The translations under genes and the position numbers were made by a program. Under the pieces are notes generated by a model, which worked only from the letters and a program-made list of their open reading frames with translations, was not told where the DNA came from and did no database searches. From Simmondsia chinensis (Eukaryota; Streptophyta; Magnoliopsida; Caryophyllales; Simmondsiaceae), in the NCBI GenBank assembly GCA_018398585.1, contig JAGTTD010000007.1, positions 6,083,320 through 6,147,319 on the forward strand: DNA of 64,000 nucleotides, written 5' to 3'. This document shows, one piece after another, positions 22,705-34,260 of the stretch. The first letter of the stretch is position 1, and each line of letters starts with the position of its first letter.

Positions 22705-23100
22705 TATCTGGGTTCATGAACTATGGTCAACAAACAGTACGAGCAATAAGAAACATTGGTCAAGGTTTCACACAATTTCAATAGTTCTTCCGCTTCCAGA
22801 ACAAAATCTCCCATTGTGCTGTTTGGAGTGAATATTTTGATGAATATCCAATTGGAGGATCAATATAAGTAAAGAAAACAATATAGTATTGAATAATTCA
22901 TGCCTGTATGAAGGCTCTCAAAGAAAAGATAAGCAAAAAAAATTAATTTTGGGTTTGATTAGGACTCGTTCTATGATAACTAGAACCTTTGATTTTTAAC
23001 GTTAGCTCCTATTTATAGTCTTTAAAACTTTTAGAAAAATATTTCTTATAACCCCCACTTTGAACCTTAATTATTTGTCATACAATAGTTAATATGCATG
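22705..23100 (-). repeat. TE1 5' LTR, partial
   Basis: Minus strand resembles the TE9 LTR R/U5 part: ACTATAAATAGGAG (TATA, ~23006-23020), and downstream TTGTTGACCATAGTTCATGAAC (~22712-22735), corresponding to TTGTTGTGACCATAGTTGAGAACT in TE9. So TE4 landed near the 3' end of the TE1 5' LTR. The outer end of this LTR is not resolved. Confidence 0.5.
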
Positions 23101-23960
23101 TGTATGTGTGTGCCTCTGTGTGTGTATATATGTGTGATTTAGTGGAGGGCAAGGCGTGCATGAGTAGAATGAGGTGCAAGGAGTCATGGTCCTAGGTTTG
23201 CCAAGCGTCCATGACCCCATGACAAGATGCAAGGGTGAGCATTTCCATGTCATGTGCTGAGGCACACACAAACATTAGGACCGAGCACGCACCCCAGCGC
23301 ATTGTTGTACCCTCCTATGTGCAGTGCGAGCTTCCCTGCCTGCACGTGCATGACCTAGCACACGCCCCCTGGGCATGCGCCATGCACATGACCCAATGCA
23401 CGCCCAGTGCCTGTCACGGGGAATCTTAATAGCGCCACTTTTTCTTATTTTTGCTTGATTCAATGGGGCCTCTTGCATGTCGTCCCCATGGATTATAGAA
23501 TAGCTTAATGTATATAGTAGCTTAGAAAATTTTTAGTTTCTTTTTATCTCTTGCACTCCTCAAAAATAGGGGTGTATGATTGCAGAGGAACTTTGATGTT
23601 TCTTCCTATCAAGGCGACGGAGTCCAGTTTTGTATATATATGTGGGAGAGTCAACTCAACTTGAAAACCCCATATCCGTTGTATGCTTGGTTAATGAATA
23701 CAAATTGTCTTCTTTTCAAGCTTTGTGTTCACGTGTGATTGTTTGTCGTGTACTTAAGTGGGAGTAACATTGCCAAAGTCGCACACCCGTCGCCCCGGAA
23801 CCCGAAAGGTCCTAGCCCCACAGACCGCTGTGCACTCAAAGTGATCAATAGCGCAAGGTAGCGTGTTGTCCTTAGTGAATAGTGTGCACTGCACGGCTCC
23901 TAGTTCCTAGGACCATGACACAAGGCATGCATGAGTGGAGTGAGTTGAAAGGCCCCTCTT
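23101..23960. other. Intergenic, LTR-like sequence
   Basis: Starts with a GTGTGTATGTGTGTG-type microsatellite (~23095-23135), then GC-rich sequence without a credible gene. At 23,620-23,720 there is a TATA-like TGTATATATATGTGGGAG followed by TTAATGAATACAAATTG, resembling the R-U5 part of a plant LTR on the plus strand. No primer site or second LTR is visible, so at most a solo LTR or fragment. Confidence 0.3.
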
Positions 23961-25035
23961 TTATAAATAGTATCCCTGGCCAATTTTAATCATCCACATT
24001 TCACATTGTCTTCACTCAAAGTAAGTGGATATTGAGAGTTGAGAGAGAAAGGAGCCAAAGGCTAAGAATGTTAAATCTATAACTTGGAATTTTAAAAGAG
24101 CTCTTTTTTCTATACATAGGTGACTTATTTGTTAACTTTTCTGCACTTTTGCTAAAAAGTTCTAAGTGTTTTCAATCTATTCATCTATAACTAAGTCTCA
24201 CGTTTTTCTTAAAAGTTTTTCATGGCACTTCCTTTTTACACATCTTTACCCCTCTATGCCTTCAAAAACTAAAAAAGAAATCAAACATAAATATCTATGT
24301 TTATGGAGTATGAAATTTAAATTTGGTTATGTTATTATTATTTCTTTTACTACTTCGAAAATAGGATTTGATTTATGTTTCATAATATGCAAATATGCAT
24401 TGCATTTTCTTATGCTTTGTTTTGCAAATTGTGCCCTATAATGACGGTGAAAGACATTTGCAAGATTGCGATGGGGGAATACCATCTTTGTTAGCAGTGC
24501 ACTATTTGAAATGTTCCTCTAAACCGGAAGTGGGTCGATAACCCAATTATGACATTCAATTCCGAAGCCACAACCCAACTGCTTAAGGTCTAGGAGTTCC
24601 ATTGATGTGTTCTTAAGTTTTTTTTTTGAATAATTTTTAATAAGCTACTCTAGCTATGCTTCTCGAAATGCACCATGCCTCCTTTAAAATGCCTGATCCT
24701 TGTTTTTGTTAGCAAATTTGTTACTTACTGGACTTTGTGTTCACCTCGTTATTTATTTTCTCAGACAAGGCAACTTGTGGCATACTTGGAAATTAACAAT
24801 CTTAGCCACTGTGACACTAGAAGTTTGCGGCAATCACGGGGAAACTTTCTATGCTTCCAGGCTTGGATAAGTTCGATATAGTTCGTTACAATTGTTAAGA
24901 TTCTTAATTTTTAGCATTATGGATTTTGGATGTCTAGGTACCTTTCATCCCCTAGAGTCTAATTTTTTCCATTTTCTTCCCTCAGATTATACGGCTCATA
25001 TGTGAAAATTTTCCTACTATTCATTTATGGTATCC
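23961..25035. other. Intergenic, nothing recognised
   Basis: A TTTTATAAATAG box at ~23,960 could be promoter-like, but the only frame downstream (91 codons, 24166-24441) is hydrophobic, AT-rich and matches nothing I know. Probably chance. Confidence 0.3.
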
Positions 25036-25600
25036 GACTGCCTTAAGGTTAGATTTGCACATGATAGAACACACGTTTGATTGATGCTAGAGCATGAGAC
25101 ATTTGGTTCATATTGGGGCTCAATAACCTATCAAGTTGAGTTTGAGTAAGATTCATAATCAACTACAAACAAGGGTATCCTCCACTCGTTGAAGTTTATG
25201 AACAATTTGATAAGGTCTTGTTATGAGCACTAAGGATTGATACTAGCTCATTAAGAGCTCATAGTGGCTCAGTGAAGGTCATTATTAGGTCAAAAATGCT
25301 TCAAAACTGACTCAATGGTAACCTCGAATAGCTCGCTTCAGTAACAATCTCAAATTGATAGCAAGTTTGGCCCGATGAGCTTGACTGGGCTCAATAATGA
25401 GCTCGGCTGGGGTCAACTTGATTAAGCTAACCACCTAAACCGAATCAAGTATCTAACACACTAATATCTTATTAAACCAAGTGCGAACAAAGGTTTGAAG
25501 GATCGATAAAAGCTCAACTCAAACTTGAACTCGGTTAGCCTTACCGAATTTGAGTTTGAATAAAGGATACTTGACTCATTTACACCCAAGTTGCGACCTG
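25036..25600. repeat. Degenerate GAGCTCA-rich repeat
   Basis: Repeated short motifs AAGAGCTCATA, AATGAGCTCGG and GCTCAATAATGAGC, ending in GACTCATTTACACCCAAGTTGCG, like the well-known plant ACACCCC-terminated repeat (compare 46331-46720). Likely an old degenerate copy. Confidence 0.4.
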
Positions 25601-25965
25601 TCAATAGCATTTATAATTCTTTTATTGTGCTAAACAATTGTCATTGACTAATATTCTCTGTTTCTGTTATTATGGTATTACCCATTTTTTACAAAACCTT
25701 AAGCAAACAGATTAAAAAATACCATCAAAAAGTACAATACCGAAAAAATACTTTTGTCACAATTGTTTTGATGTACGTACTTTTGTAAGGAGTGCTGAGC
25801 TTAGACGCTAGAGAAAAGAAACAAGATCAAAGTTTGATGTGTATTGTAGGGTGTTCCCAATTTTCACTCCTTTAGTTTGAACTTCCCGTCTAATAGTATA
25901 ACTTGCCAGATGAACGAAAGGTCAAAAGGATTCCCACGGGGACCCCTCCAATGCCTAATTTAGAA

Positions 25966-26046
25966 TATGTATAAAATAACAATACTAGAAATGTAACCAA
26001 GATTTATCTACCTCTAGTTTTATTCCTAATTGTTATTTTATACATA
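25966..26046. repeat. Perfect 18-bp inverted repeat
   Basis: Arms TATGTATAAAATAACAAT (25966-25983) and its exact reverse complement (26029-26046), 45 bp apart. It could form a hairpin or mark a small foldback element; no target duplication seen. Confidence 0.6.
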
Positions 26047-26566
26047 TACAGAACCCGGCGTCAAAAGGTTTCCCGCAGGTCTTTCAGACTCTTTGTTTAT
26101 CTTATGGCTTATACTATTAGACAGGAAGCTCGAACTGAGTGAAACAATCCAGCAGGATACCCTATACTACACATTAAAACCTTTGTGTCGTTTCCTTTCT
26201 CTAGAGTTTGAGCTTGGCTCTCCCCATCAAAAAAACCTACACAAAAACTCGTTAAAACCACGTCATCTTTTCTAATAAATGAATCAAACTGGTCAAAAAA
26301 GAAGGGTATCTTCTCGCATCAGCCAAACTGACCAACAGCATTCACAAGAGGAGTCCGGTCAAGGAAAGCAAATACCATCTAATCAATTGAGATAGCGTCC
26401 CGGCCGTGTCACATCGTCATTGCTTCAAAGATAACCTCTCTGGTGAGTGCAAGACATCAAGTTACAAACGATGAAAAATAAAGGAATTGAAAAAAAGAGC
26501 TTTTTCTAGTGTTTTAAGGCTGACGATAAATAAAGAAAAATTTTAGTATAACATGACGACAAGATA

Positions 26567-26660
26567 AGCTGTTGGTTGGAGTTAGTATAATGGTTGGGCT
26601 ACCACTTCCAAGATAGAAGTCTTTTAAGTTAAAAACTCATCCCCTCGTCCCTTTGAAAGT
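26567..26660 (+). repeat. Possible tRNA-derived SINE head
   Basis: TAGTATAATGGTTGGGCT fits a pol III box A and AGTTAAAAACTC, about 33 bp on, could be a decayed box B (family GGTTCGAATCC). Spacing fits a tRNA-derived promoter. No clear tail or target duplication, so tentative. Confidence 0.3.
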
Positions 26661-26879
26661 CAATATACCTATTGAAGGAAAAAAGTTGTATCATCCTTGC
26701 CATTGTAAATGAAATGACAAGATGAAAAAAGAGCCAAGTAGCATACTTAATGAAGAGAAAGACCTGAGAAATGGACAGTAGAATTACACTTCTAATGGAA
26801 ATAAAACTATGACAGAATCTATAGTTCTATTATTTGGATAATCAAAAGAATTAAACATCGGAATTATAATACCATGCAA

Positions 26880-27540
26880 TTCCACTCATTTCAGATTTTA
26901 AATAAATCTAGCCTAATCATTCTACATTTTGGGTCAACTATAGGAAGCTTTCAATTGGGTCAGATCATTTCAGGCTCCAGTCATCTCAAATTCACGGTCA
27001 AATCGGGTAGAGTTTATTTGCGTAGGATCCTTTCTTACTCGAGTCATCTCAAATTTTAGATCAATTAGGTTGGGTCATGTTGAGATTTTTGCATAGTTGA
27101 ATTTGAGATGAGCGGAATCATTTCGAGCTTAAGTTATCTAGATTTTGGGTCAATCAAGTTGCACCATTTTAAATTTCAATTTATCTTAAGTCTAGTAAAA
27201 TTGAGGTAGGAAGTGAGTGGGATCGGGTTATTTCGAGTTTTGAGTCATCTTTGGCTTTTGGATAAATCCAGATGGGTCATTTTGGAGTTTAGATCAACTA
27301 GATTGGATCACATTCAATCAAGTCCAAGTCAAGTAAGGTCACTTTTTGGTTTGAGCCATGTTCAATTCTGAGTAACTTCAAACTATAAGTCAAACCGGGT
27401 CAAGTTAGTCAAGTCGATTTATTTTAGGTTCCAGTCATTTGATTCGATTCTCAAGTTTAGGGCCAAATTTGGGTTAGGTCTAATCTTTCAATTTCAAATC
27501 ATCTTAGGGTTTGAGTCGGGTATTAGGCCAATGAAGTCAA
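26880..27540. repeat. Degenerate tandem repeat, GGGTCATTTCGAG type
   Basis: Motifs GTCATCTCAAATTT, TTGGGTCAATCAAG and GGTTGGGTCATTTTGAG recur every ~50-60 bp, with growing divergence. Typical of decayed plant spacer repeats. Flanked by related GGAATTATAAT / GGAATTACAATTC sequence. Confidence 0.5.
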
Positions 27541-28076
27541 CATGGAATTACAATTCTATTCTCCCACCCAAAAGAAAATGGAATGGATGATTTTAGTTAA
27601 AATCCAAATCCATAGAATTGGGTAATTGAATCATAATTCCAATTCTAACACGTAAACCAAGCATAAAAATCAGAATTTAGGACCTAATTAAAATTCAGCC
27701 CCAAATCCATAGAAATAATCACTTTCCTTATTTCTTGTTTCAAATATGCAGGATTGGGAATGTAAGTCTAAGACCAATAGTCCCAAGCTCTCAGTCCTAG
27801 ATTTTTATTACTAAAATAAGCTGCTATTGGCCGGCTTTCCTTAAACCACTTCCCAACCTCCCAATCCTATCTTTTTCACAACGTTATATTCAAAAATGGT
27901 AAAATGATTTTCTGAAGAATCAACATTATGTTTGGTTCTCAGGAAATTAATAAGGAAAAGGCATAAAGGAAATGAAACAAAAAAAAAAAAAATAACATCC
28001 TTTTATTGAAGGACGGAGAAAAGCTTAAGAAAAAGAAAACAACATAAACACTGTATAAAAGAGAGATTTTTTAGTA

Positions 28077-28081
28077 TAGAC
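28077..28081. other. TE5 left target duplication
   Basis: TAGAC. Its partner is TAGTC at 38525-38529, now 10 kb away because TE6 landed at the TE5 3' end. Confidence 0.65.
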
Positions 28082-29050
28082 GGTTATATCCTAATTAATA
28101 CTCATATATCCTAAACCATACCTTAGTATAGAATTAGGGCTAAAATCGAGCTTAAAATGAGCTTAGATAAAAATTAGGATTATTACAATACCAAAATGAA
28201 TCATTTGGTTAAAAGATCAAACGCAAAACGCATTGTTTAAGTGAATCAGATTAAGGGATGGGAAAGTTGTAAATATGTGCAAAATCAAGGGCAATTATGT
28301 TCTGAAAGTTAAATTTTGGCCCGTTTGGTCATTGTCTTAAATGCCCCTACCCGGATCTACTATCTACTTGCCCTCCCACTGACTGCAGCCTAACATCGTT
28401 GCTTTTCCCCCTTTTTTGTATGACTCGTGTCCAAGATCTAATAGCTCAAAGAGGACGCATTTCGTCATCCCAACATGCGGATTTGTGTTTCTTTTAGTAG
28501 ATCGTGGCCGTTTGTGCTTCCCTTATCCACGGCTAAGATACGGTTTTGGGGTTGTTGACACAAATTGAGGAGGCGTGAGTATAAAAGGAGGGTGAAATTT
28601 AGGGTTTTGCTGAGCGATTCATTTTTCCACCAGTTTCACCTTGTTCTCTCATTTTCCCCCTTTCTCATGCAGCTCTCTGAGAAAACCTAACCATAATCTT
28701 TTCTCCAAGCTTCATCCATGGCGGTTCCAAGCTTCTGGTGAGAAGATCCTTGTGGTTTAGAATTAGATCTTTAGGTTTCTATCTTACAAGCCATTGATTA
28801 AGTCTGTAATTTGTTGATTTGCGGTGTAATTGGTCTGTAAATTTGTAATAATTTGATATAGTGGAGATCTCTCTAAAAATAGGGAGCCGAGAACTAGGAC
28901 CATCATTTTTGGGTCAGAACCTCGTAAAAATCCTGTTGTTCTCTTGTTTCATTGTTCTAGTTTGAGATCTCGAGTCTGTATTCATTGTTTTTTGCTTTTT
29001 GTGCCTTGTAACATGTTTAACAAAGCCATTTCAAACTAGCAACGCCAACA
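28082..29050 (+). repeat. TE5 5' LTR
   Basis: Starts GGTTATATCCT (TG changed to GG) and ends ACGCCAACA. TATA box TATAAAA at 28580-28586. Confidence 0.9.
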
Positions 29051-29052
29051 AG

Positions 29053-29065
29053 TGGTATCAGAGCC
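29053..29065 (+). other. TE5 primer binding site
   Basis: TGGTATCAGAGCC, a perfect match to the usual initiator tRNA-Met complementary site. Confidence 0.9.
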
Positions 29066-29090
29066 ATTGTTAGTGTTAAAAATCCTTAAA

Positions 29091-29758
29091 ATGGCTTCTG
29101 CTAAACACAATGCAGGAAAGTTTAACGGTAGGAATTACTTTGAGTTGTGAAAAGTCAAGGTCAAGGTGTTGCTGATGTCTCTTGGGGTAAGCTCAACACT
29201 TTTACCAGAGAAAGACGAGCCAACCGGGCTAACAAACAAGGAGAAGGTAAACATTGAGCAATTGGCTCATGGTAATCTCTTACTTTGCCTTCATAATGTT
29301 GTTTTGCCATGTGGTGAAAAAGCTTGCGCTACTGCTTAGCCTAAGTTGGATGAACTATATGCTACTAAATCGTTAGCCAATAGAGTATTATACATGGAAC
29401 GGTTGTACACCTTTAGAATGGACGAAAATATATCTTTAGAGGACAATTTTGATGACTTTCATAGGGTTTTAAGTGATCTAACAAACCTAAAAATAGTTGT
29501 ACCTGATGAGGTTCAAGTAGTAATTCCTTTAGGATCTTTACCTAAATTGTTGAGATCATTTACGGATACCCTAAGGTATGGACGGAAAACCATATCCCTA
29601 AGTGAAATAGAGAATGCCCTTAGGTCTAAAATAGTAGAACTAAAAAAAGATGGCAAATACTCTACAAACAAAAATAACAATAGGGAAGGACTAACTGCTA
29701 GAGGTAAAACAAAGACTAGAGATAACCAAACAATAAAAAGAGAGGACAAAGTAAAATA
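29091..29758 (+). pseudogene. TE5 gag, N-terminal part
   Basis: ATG at 29091 gives MASAKHNAGKFNGRNYFEL, the copia gag start, then a TGA where the family has Trp. The core resumes: LANRVLYMERLYTFRMDE, SLEDNFDDFHRVLSDL, SLPKLLRSFTDTLRYGR. A TAG closes the frame at 29758. The zinc knuckle follows in the next entry. Forms the particle in an intact element. Confidence 0.85.
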
Positions 29759-29794
29759 GATCTCAATCTAAGGGGTAGAAAAGACCTGTCTAAT

Positions 29795-30214
29795 GTGAAA
29801 TGTTATGAATGTGAAAAGGTGGGTCATATTAAATGGTACTACCCTAATAAGAACAAAAACCAGGCTTCAGTTGATAACACTATATCTTCTGCTTGTTATG
29901 AACATGGTGAAGTGCCTGGTGCATCTTCTGATATTACAATACATGAATGGGTGTTAGACTCTGGATGTAGCTTTCACATGTCATCTGATAGATCTTATTT
30001 TGTTGATTATAAGACTGTTAATGAGGGAAACGTCCTGTTGGAGAATAACTATGGTTGTAGGGTAGTTGATATTGGTATAGTTAGGGTCATAATGTCTGAT
30101 GGAACTAACTTTATCTTAGAAGGAGTTAGGCATGTCCTAGAACTGAAAAGAGACCTGATATCTCTAGGACAACTTGACCTTAGCAGGTCTACCCTAAAGG
30201 CATGTAAGGGATGA
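29795..30214 (+). pseudogene. TE5 gag zinc knuckle and protease
   Basis: Zinc knuckle CYECEKVGHIKWYY: the first two Cys and the His remain, the last Cys is Tyr. Protease active site WVLDSGCSFHM intact, followed by the flap region and GVRHVLELKRDLISLGQLD. Ends in a stop at 30214. Missing the final zinc ligand and cut from integrase by a frameshift. Confidence 0.85.
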
Positions 30215-30248
30215 AAATCTTGAGAGGAGCCCTACTAGTCCTTAAGGG

Positions 30249-30288
30249 GTGGACACAAATAGGTTGTATGCCCTATTTTTTAAGGAGA

Positions 30289-30321
<33 letters not shown>

Positions 30322-31160
30322 GGTGTTGTAAGAAGGACAAGCTTGATATCACTAGTCTATGGCATAGGAGGCTAGGACATATAGCAAAAAGAGGGCTATT
30401 AGAGTTGAACAAACAGGGTGTGTTTAGGTCTAATACTGTGTCTAAGTTAGACTTTTGTGATCATTGCATTTACAGGAAGCATCATAGACTTGCATTTAGC
30501 ATTGGTTCACATTCTGATCTGTGAGGAACCTCGAGGGTACCCACAATTGGTGGAGCGTGGTATTTCCTATCTATTGTTGATGACTGCTCACGTAAAATTT
30601 GGGTTTTCTTGCTGAAAAACAAGAATGATGCATTTGCAACATTTGCCAAATAGAAAGTTTTAACTGAAAACCAAACAGGAAGGAAAATTAAAGTGTTAAA
30701 AACTGATAACGGCCTAGAGTTTGTGAACAAAGAGTTTGATGCTTTATATAATGAACATGGAAATCAAAAGACATAACACAATTAGGAAAACCGCACAACA
30801 AAATGGCATGGCTGAAAGGATGAATAAGACTTTACTAGATCGTGATAAATGCATGTTGTTTTCATCGAGTTTAAATAAACAATTTTGGGGTGAAGCTGTA
30901 AATATAGCAACCTATTTGATAAATAGATCATCTAATTCTACTTTAAAAATGAAAACTCCTGAGCTTGTGTGGCCTTGTAAACCAACAAACTATGATAATT
31001 TGCATGTATTTGGCTGTTCACCCTTTGCCCACCAAAATGAGGGGAAAATGGAACCATAGGCCATTAAGGGTATTTTCTTAGACTATCCTTCAGGGATTAA
31101 GGTTTATAGGATAGGAGTCAAAGATGGTAATAGGACTATAACTATAGTAAGTAGAGAAGT
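30249..31160 (+). pseudogene. TE5 integrase remnant
   Basis: GAG-pre-integrase SLWHRRLGHIAKRGLLELNKQG and CDHCIYRKHHR; core ..YFLSIVDDCSRKIWVFLLKNK, then VLKTDNGLEFV with the second catalytic Asp, and TAQQNGMAERMNKTLLDR around the catalytic Glu. Then WPCKPTNYDNLHVFGC. At least three frames are used. Begins right at a run of 30 G. Confidence 0.85.
30291..30320 (+). repeat. Homopolymer of 30 G
   Basis: Thirty consecutive G in TE5 pol, preceded by GAGAGA. Unusual for a plant genome; could be a sequencing or assembly artefact or real expansion of a short G run. Confidence 0.9.
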
Positions 31161-31314
31161 CAACATTAATGAAGATGAAATGCTTTACTTAAAAGAACTG
31201 TTAAATAGTAGTCTTGCTGCTGTTAGAACCTTTGATCCTGAACTATATGAATTTGGGAAAACCCACCCAACCCAACCTTCCTTAGGACTAAAACAGTGAA
31301 TAACTAGGAGGAAA

Positions 31315-33065
31315 ATGACCAAAATGAGACTGACCCAAAACATAACAGACCTGAAACTGACCAACATAGACCTGGGGGATCAAAAGCAAACCAAGGCAAT
31401 TCAGAAACTAAAAAACTATCAGTTGGCTGGGGATAGGGTCAAAAGGGAGATTAGGGCTCCATATAGGTTTGTATATGCTGGGTGTATAGACTATGCCCTA
31501 AACACTATCCTAGAATACGTAAAGTCTGAACCCTTGACTTATAAAGAGGCTATTAGTAGTAGGTATTCAGTAGAATAGCTAAATGCCATGGCTGCATAAA
31601 TGGAAAGTTTAAGGAAATTGGATCTTGGCCTAACGGTAGAAAGTTAATAGGTTGTAAATGGGTATTTGAGGTCAAAGAACCTGAAATCCCGTAAAGAAAA
31701 GCCTAGGTCTAAGGCCAGATTAGTGGCCAGAGGTTTCACTCAAAATGACGGGGTTGACTACACTGAAATATTTTCCCCCTGTTATGAAACATACTACCAT
31801 TCTGATGTGTTTGATTGCCAAAGTATGACATGTATCTTGAGCAAATGGATGTTACTACAGCATTTTTGCATGGTGAGCTTGAGGAAGAGATTCTCATGGC
31901 TCAACTTGAAGGGTTTGAGGAATCCAATTCCGTTGACTCCATGTGTTTGCTGAAGTCTCTTTATGGACTTAAATAGCCACCTAGACAGTTGTAGGCGCTT
32001 TGATTCCTTTATGATTGATAACGGTTTCACTAGATCAGTTCATGATACATGCTTTTATTTTAAAAATATGGATGATGATCACGCTTTGTACTTACTAATC
32101 TAAGTTGATTATACACTCTTAGCCAATAGGTCAAAACAACAGATTTTAGACTTAAAAATGAGGTTAAACAACTCATTTGACATGAAAGACTTGGGAGAGG
32201 CTAAAAGAATTTTGGGGATGGACATTATATGAAAAAGAGATTTGAAAATAGTCCATTTGTCACAAAACCTTTATCTAATCAAAGTCTTAAAACATTTCAA
32301 TATGTTTGAATGTAAAACAACAAGATTGCTCATGGCAACACAATACAAATTTTCAACAACTCAATACCCAGAAAGAGATCAAGAAAAACAGAAAATGGCT
32401 AGTATACCATAGGCAAATGCAATAGGTTCATTGATGTATACAATGACTTGTACTAGACCAAAACTAGCTTATCCAATGAGTGTATTATTTAGATTTACGG
32501 GAAATCCAGGTAAAATACACTAAGATGGGGTTAAGTGGTTATTAAGATGTGCAAGGGGAACCTTAAATTTAGGTCTGACCTTTGGTAAGGACCAAAATGA
32601 CCTAAAACGGATAAGTTATATAGATACTAACTTTGGTGGAGACTTAGATTGGAGAAGGTCTACCTCAGCCTATGTATTTACCTTAAAGGGTGGAGCCATT
32701 AGTTGGAAATCTAAACTTCAGTCTTTGACAGCATTGTCAACTGTTGAATCTCAGTTTCTGGCTCTAACAAACGCTATTAAGGAGGAAATTTGGCTGAGGG
32801 GACTACTATCTGAGATAAACTTGAACCTAGGACCACCTAAAATCTATTCAGATAGTCTGTCAGCCCTTACATTATGTAGAAACCTGGTTTCCATGATAGA
32901 ACCAAACACTTAGCTGTTAGGAGGAATTTCATCATGGACCAGCTAGAGGCAAACCAAATAGAGTTGCTAAAAATTGATACTGATGAGAACCCGGCAGACA
33001 TGGGTACCAAAATAGTGCCTTTGGAGAAGTTTGTAAAGTGTGTCAAACTTATCCAAATGGACTGA
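31315..33065 (+). pseudogene. TE5 reverse transcriptase-RNase H remnant
   Basis: RT shows SKARLVARGFTQNDGVDYTEIFSP (31666 frame), then EQMDV-type and ELEEEILMAQ-type segments in other frames, and the catalytic region at ~32,100, where the Tyr of YVDD is a stop and the second Asp reads Tyr (VDYTLLANRS). DMKDLGEAKRILGM follows. RNase H: TALSTVESQFLALTNAIKEEIW and IYSDSLSALTLCRN; then the pol C-terminus ENPADMGTK. Many stops; no activity expected. Confidence 0.85.
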
Positions 33066-33150
33066 AATCCGGGATGAACTATTTGCGAAAATGCTCTTTA
33101 TTATTAAAGAGAGTCTAGTGGTTAGAAAATATGGTTACTAAGGTGTAGAT

Positions 33151-34107
33151 TGTTATATCCTAATTAGTATCCATATATCCAAGACCACGCCTTAATATAG
33201 AATAAGGCTAAAATTAAGCTCAAAATGAGCATAGACAAAAATTAGGATTATTACAATACCAGAACACATCACTTGGTTAAAAGGTCAAACCCAAAAGGCG
33301 TTGTTTAAGTGAATCAAATTAAGGGATGGCAAAGTTGTAAATATGTGCAAAATAAAGAGCATTTGTATTATGAAAGTTCAATTTTTGCCCATTTAGTCAT
33401 TATCTTAAATGCCCTTGCTCGGATGTACTATTTACATGCCCTGCCGTTGACCACTGCCTAGCACCGTTGCTTTTCCCCTTATTCATATAATGCATGGCCA
33501 AGATCTAACGGCTCAAAGAGGGCGCATTTCATCATCCCAACGCGCAAATTTGTGTTTCTTTTGGTAGATCGTGGCCATACGTTGCTTCCCTTATCAATGG
33601 CTGAGATTTGGTTTTAAGGTGTTGATAAGGATTGAGGCGTGCATTTTTTTTTTTTTTTGGTTAGGGTTTTGCTAAGCGGTTCATTTTTCCACCAAGTTCA
33701 CCCGTTTCTCTCGTTTCCCCCTTTTTCAAGCAACTCTCTGACAAACCCTAAACCTAATCTCATCTCCAAGCTTCATCCTTGGCGGTTCCGAGCTTCCGGT
33801 GAGAAGATCCTTGTGATTTAGGGTTATATCTATAGGTTTATGTCTCAGAAGTTGTTGATTGAGTCATCAATTTGTTGATTTGCGTTATAATTGGTCCATT
33901 TGTAATAATCTTTGATATAGTGGATATCTCTCTAAAAATAGGGAGTCGAGGACTAGAACGTCTTTTTGGGGTCAGAATCTCATAAAAATCCTGATGTTCT
34001 CTTTTTTCTTTGTTCTAGTTTGAGATCTCGAGTCTGTATTCGTTGTTTTTGCTTTCTACGCCTTGTAACAAGTTTAACAAAGCCATTTCAAACTAATAAT
34101 GCCAACA
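33151..34107 (+). repeat. TE5 3' LTR
   Basis: Starts TGTTATATCC and ends TGCCAACA. The region that holds the TATA box in the 5' LTR is replaced by a run of 15 T at 33644-33658. Confidence 0.9.
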
Positions 34108-34110
34108 TAG
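34106..34110. other. TE6 left target duplication
   Basis: CATAG, matched perfectly by 38523-38527. Its first two bases are the last two of the TE5 3' LTR. Confidence 0.85.
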
Positions 34111-34260
34111 TTTATTAGTACAATATACTAGATTGATACACTTAGGATATTTCTGAATCTTCTACAACGTTCTCTAAGGACTCGATTGTAATTTCCCTCG
34201 TATTTCTATAATGTTACATCAGCAACCGTATTAAGTATGCTCCTCATAATAAACCTTTCA
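34111..34260 (+). repeat. TE6 5' LTR
   Basis: Starts TTTATTAGTACAATATAC (TG decayed to TT), ends ATAATAAACCTTTCA. The PBS TGGTCTCAGAGC follows at 34263. Confidence 0.9.

Larger units (their letters stand above)
28082..34107 (+). mobile_element. TE5: copia retrotransposon (Tork/Tnt1-like)
   Basis: LTRs 28082-29050 (969 bp) and 33151-34107 (957 bp), PBS TGGTATCAGAGCC, interior 4.1 kb, domain order gag, protease, integrase, RT, RNase H: Ty1/copia. The C-terminal pol ENPADMGTKIVPLEKF resembles ENPADMLTK of Tork/Tnt1 elements. Numerous stops and a 30-G homopolymer interrupt coding. It lies 3' of the mitochondrial carrier gene, opposite in direction, and TE6 inserted at its 3' LTR end. Confidence 0.9.

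Noticed and set aside
22258..22831. Minus- and plus-strand frames around the TE4 5' LTR
   Set aside because: They span the LTR and outside flank; only the stretch from 22305 downward is gag.
24166..24441. 91-codon hydrophobic frame
   Set aside because: AT-rich, no recognisable domain, no relation to any neighbour; length is within chance for this composition.
28023..28047. Pyrimidine-rich tract ending in AG on the minus strand as acceptor for a last carrier exon
   Set aside because: The frame after the join gives no carrier-like residues and no early stop.
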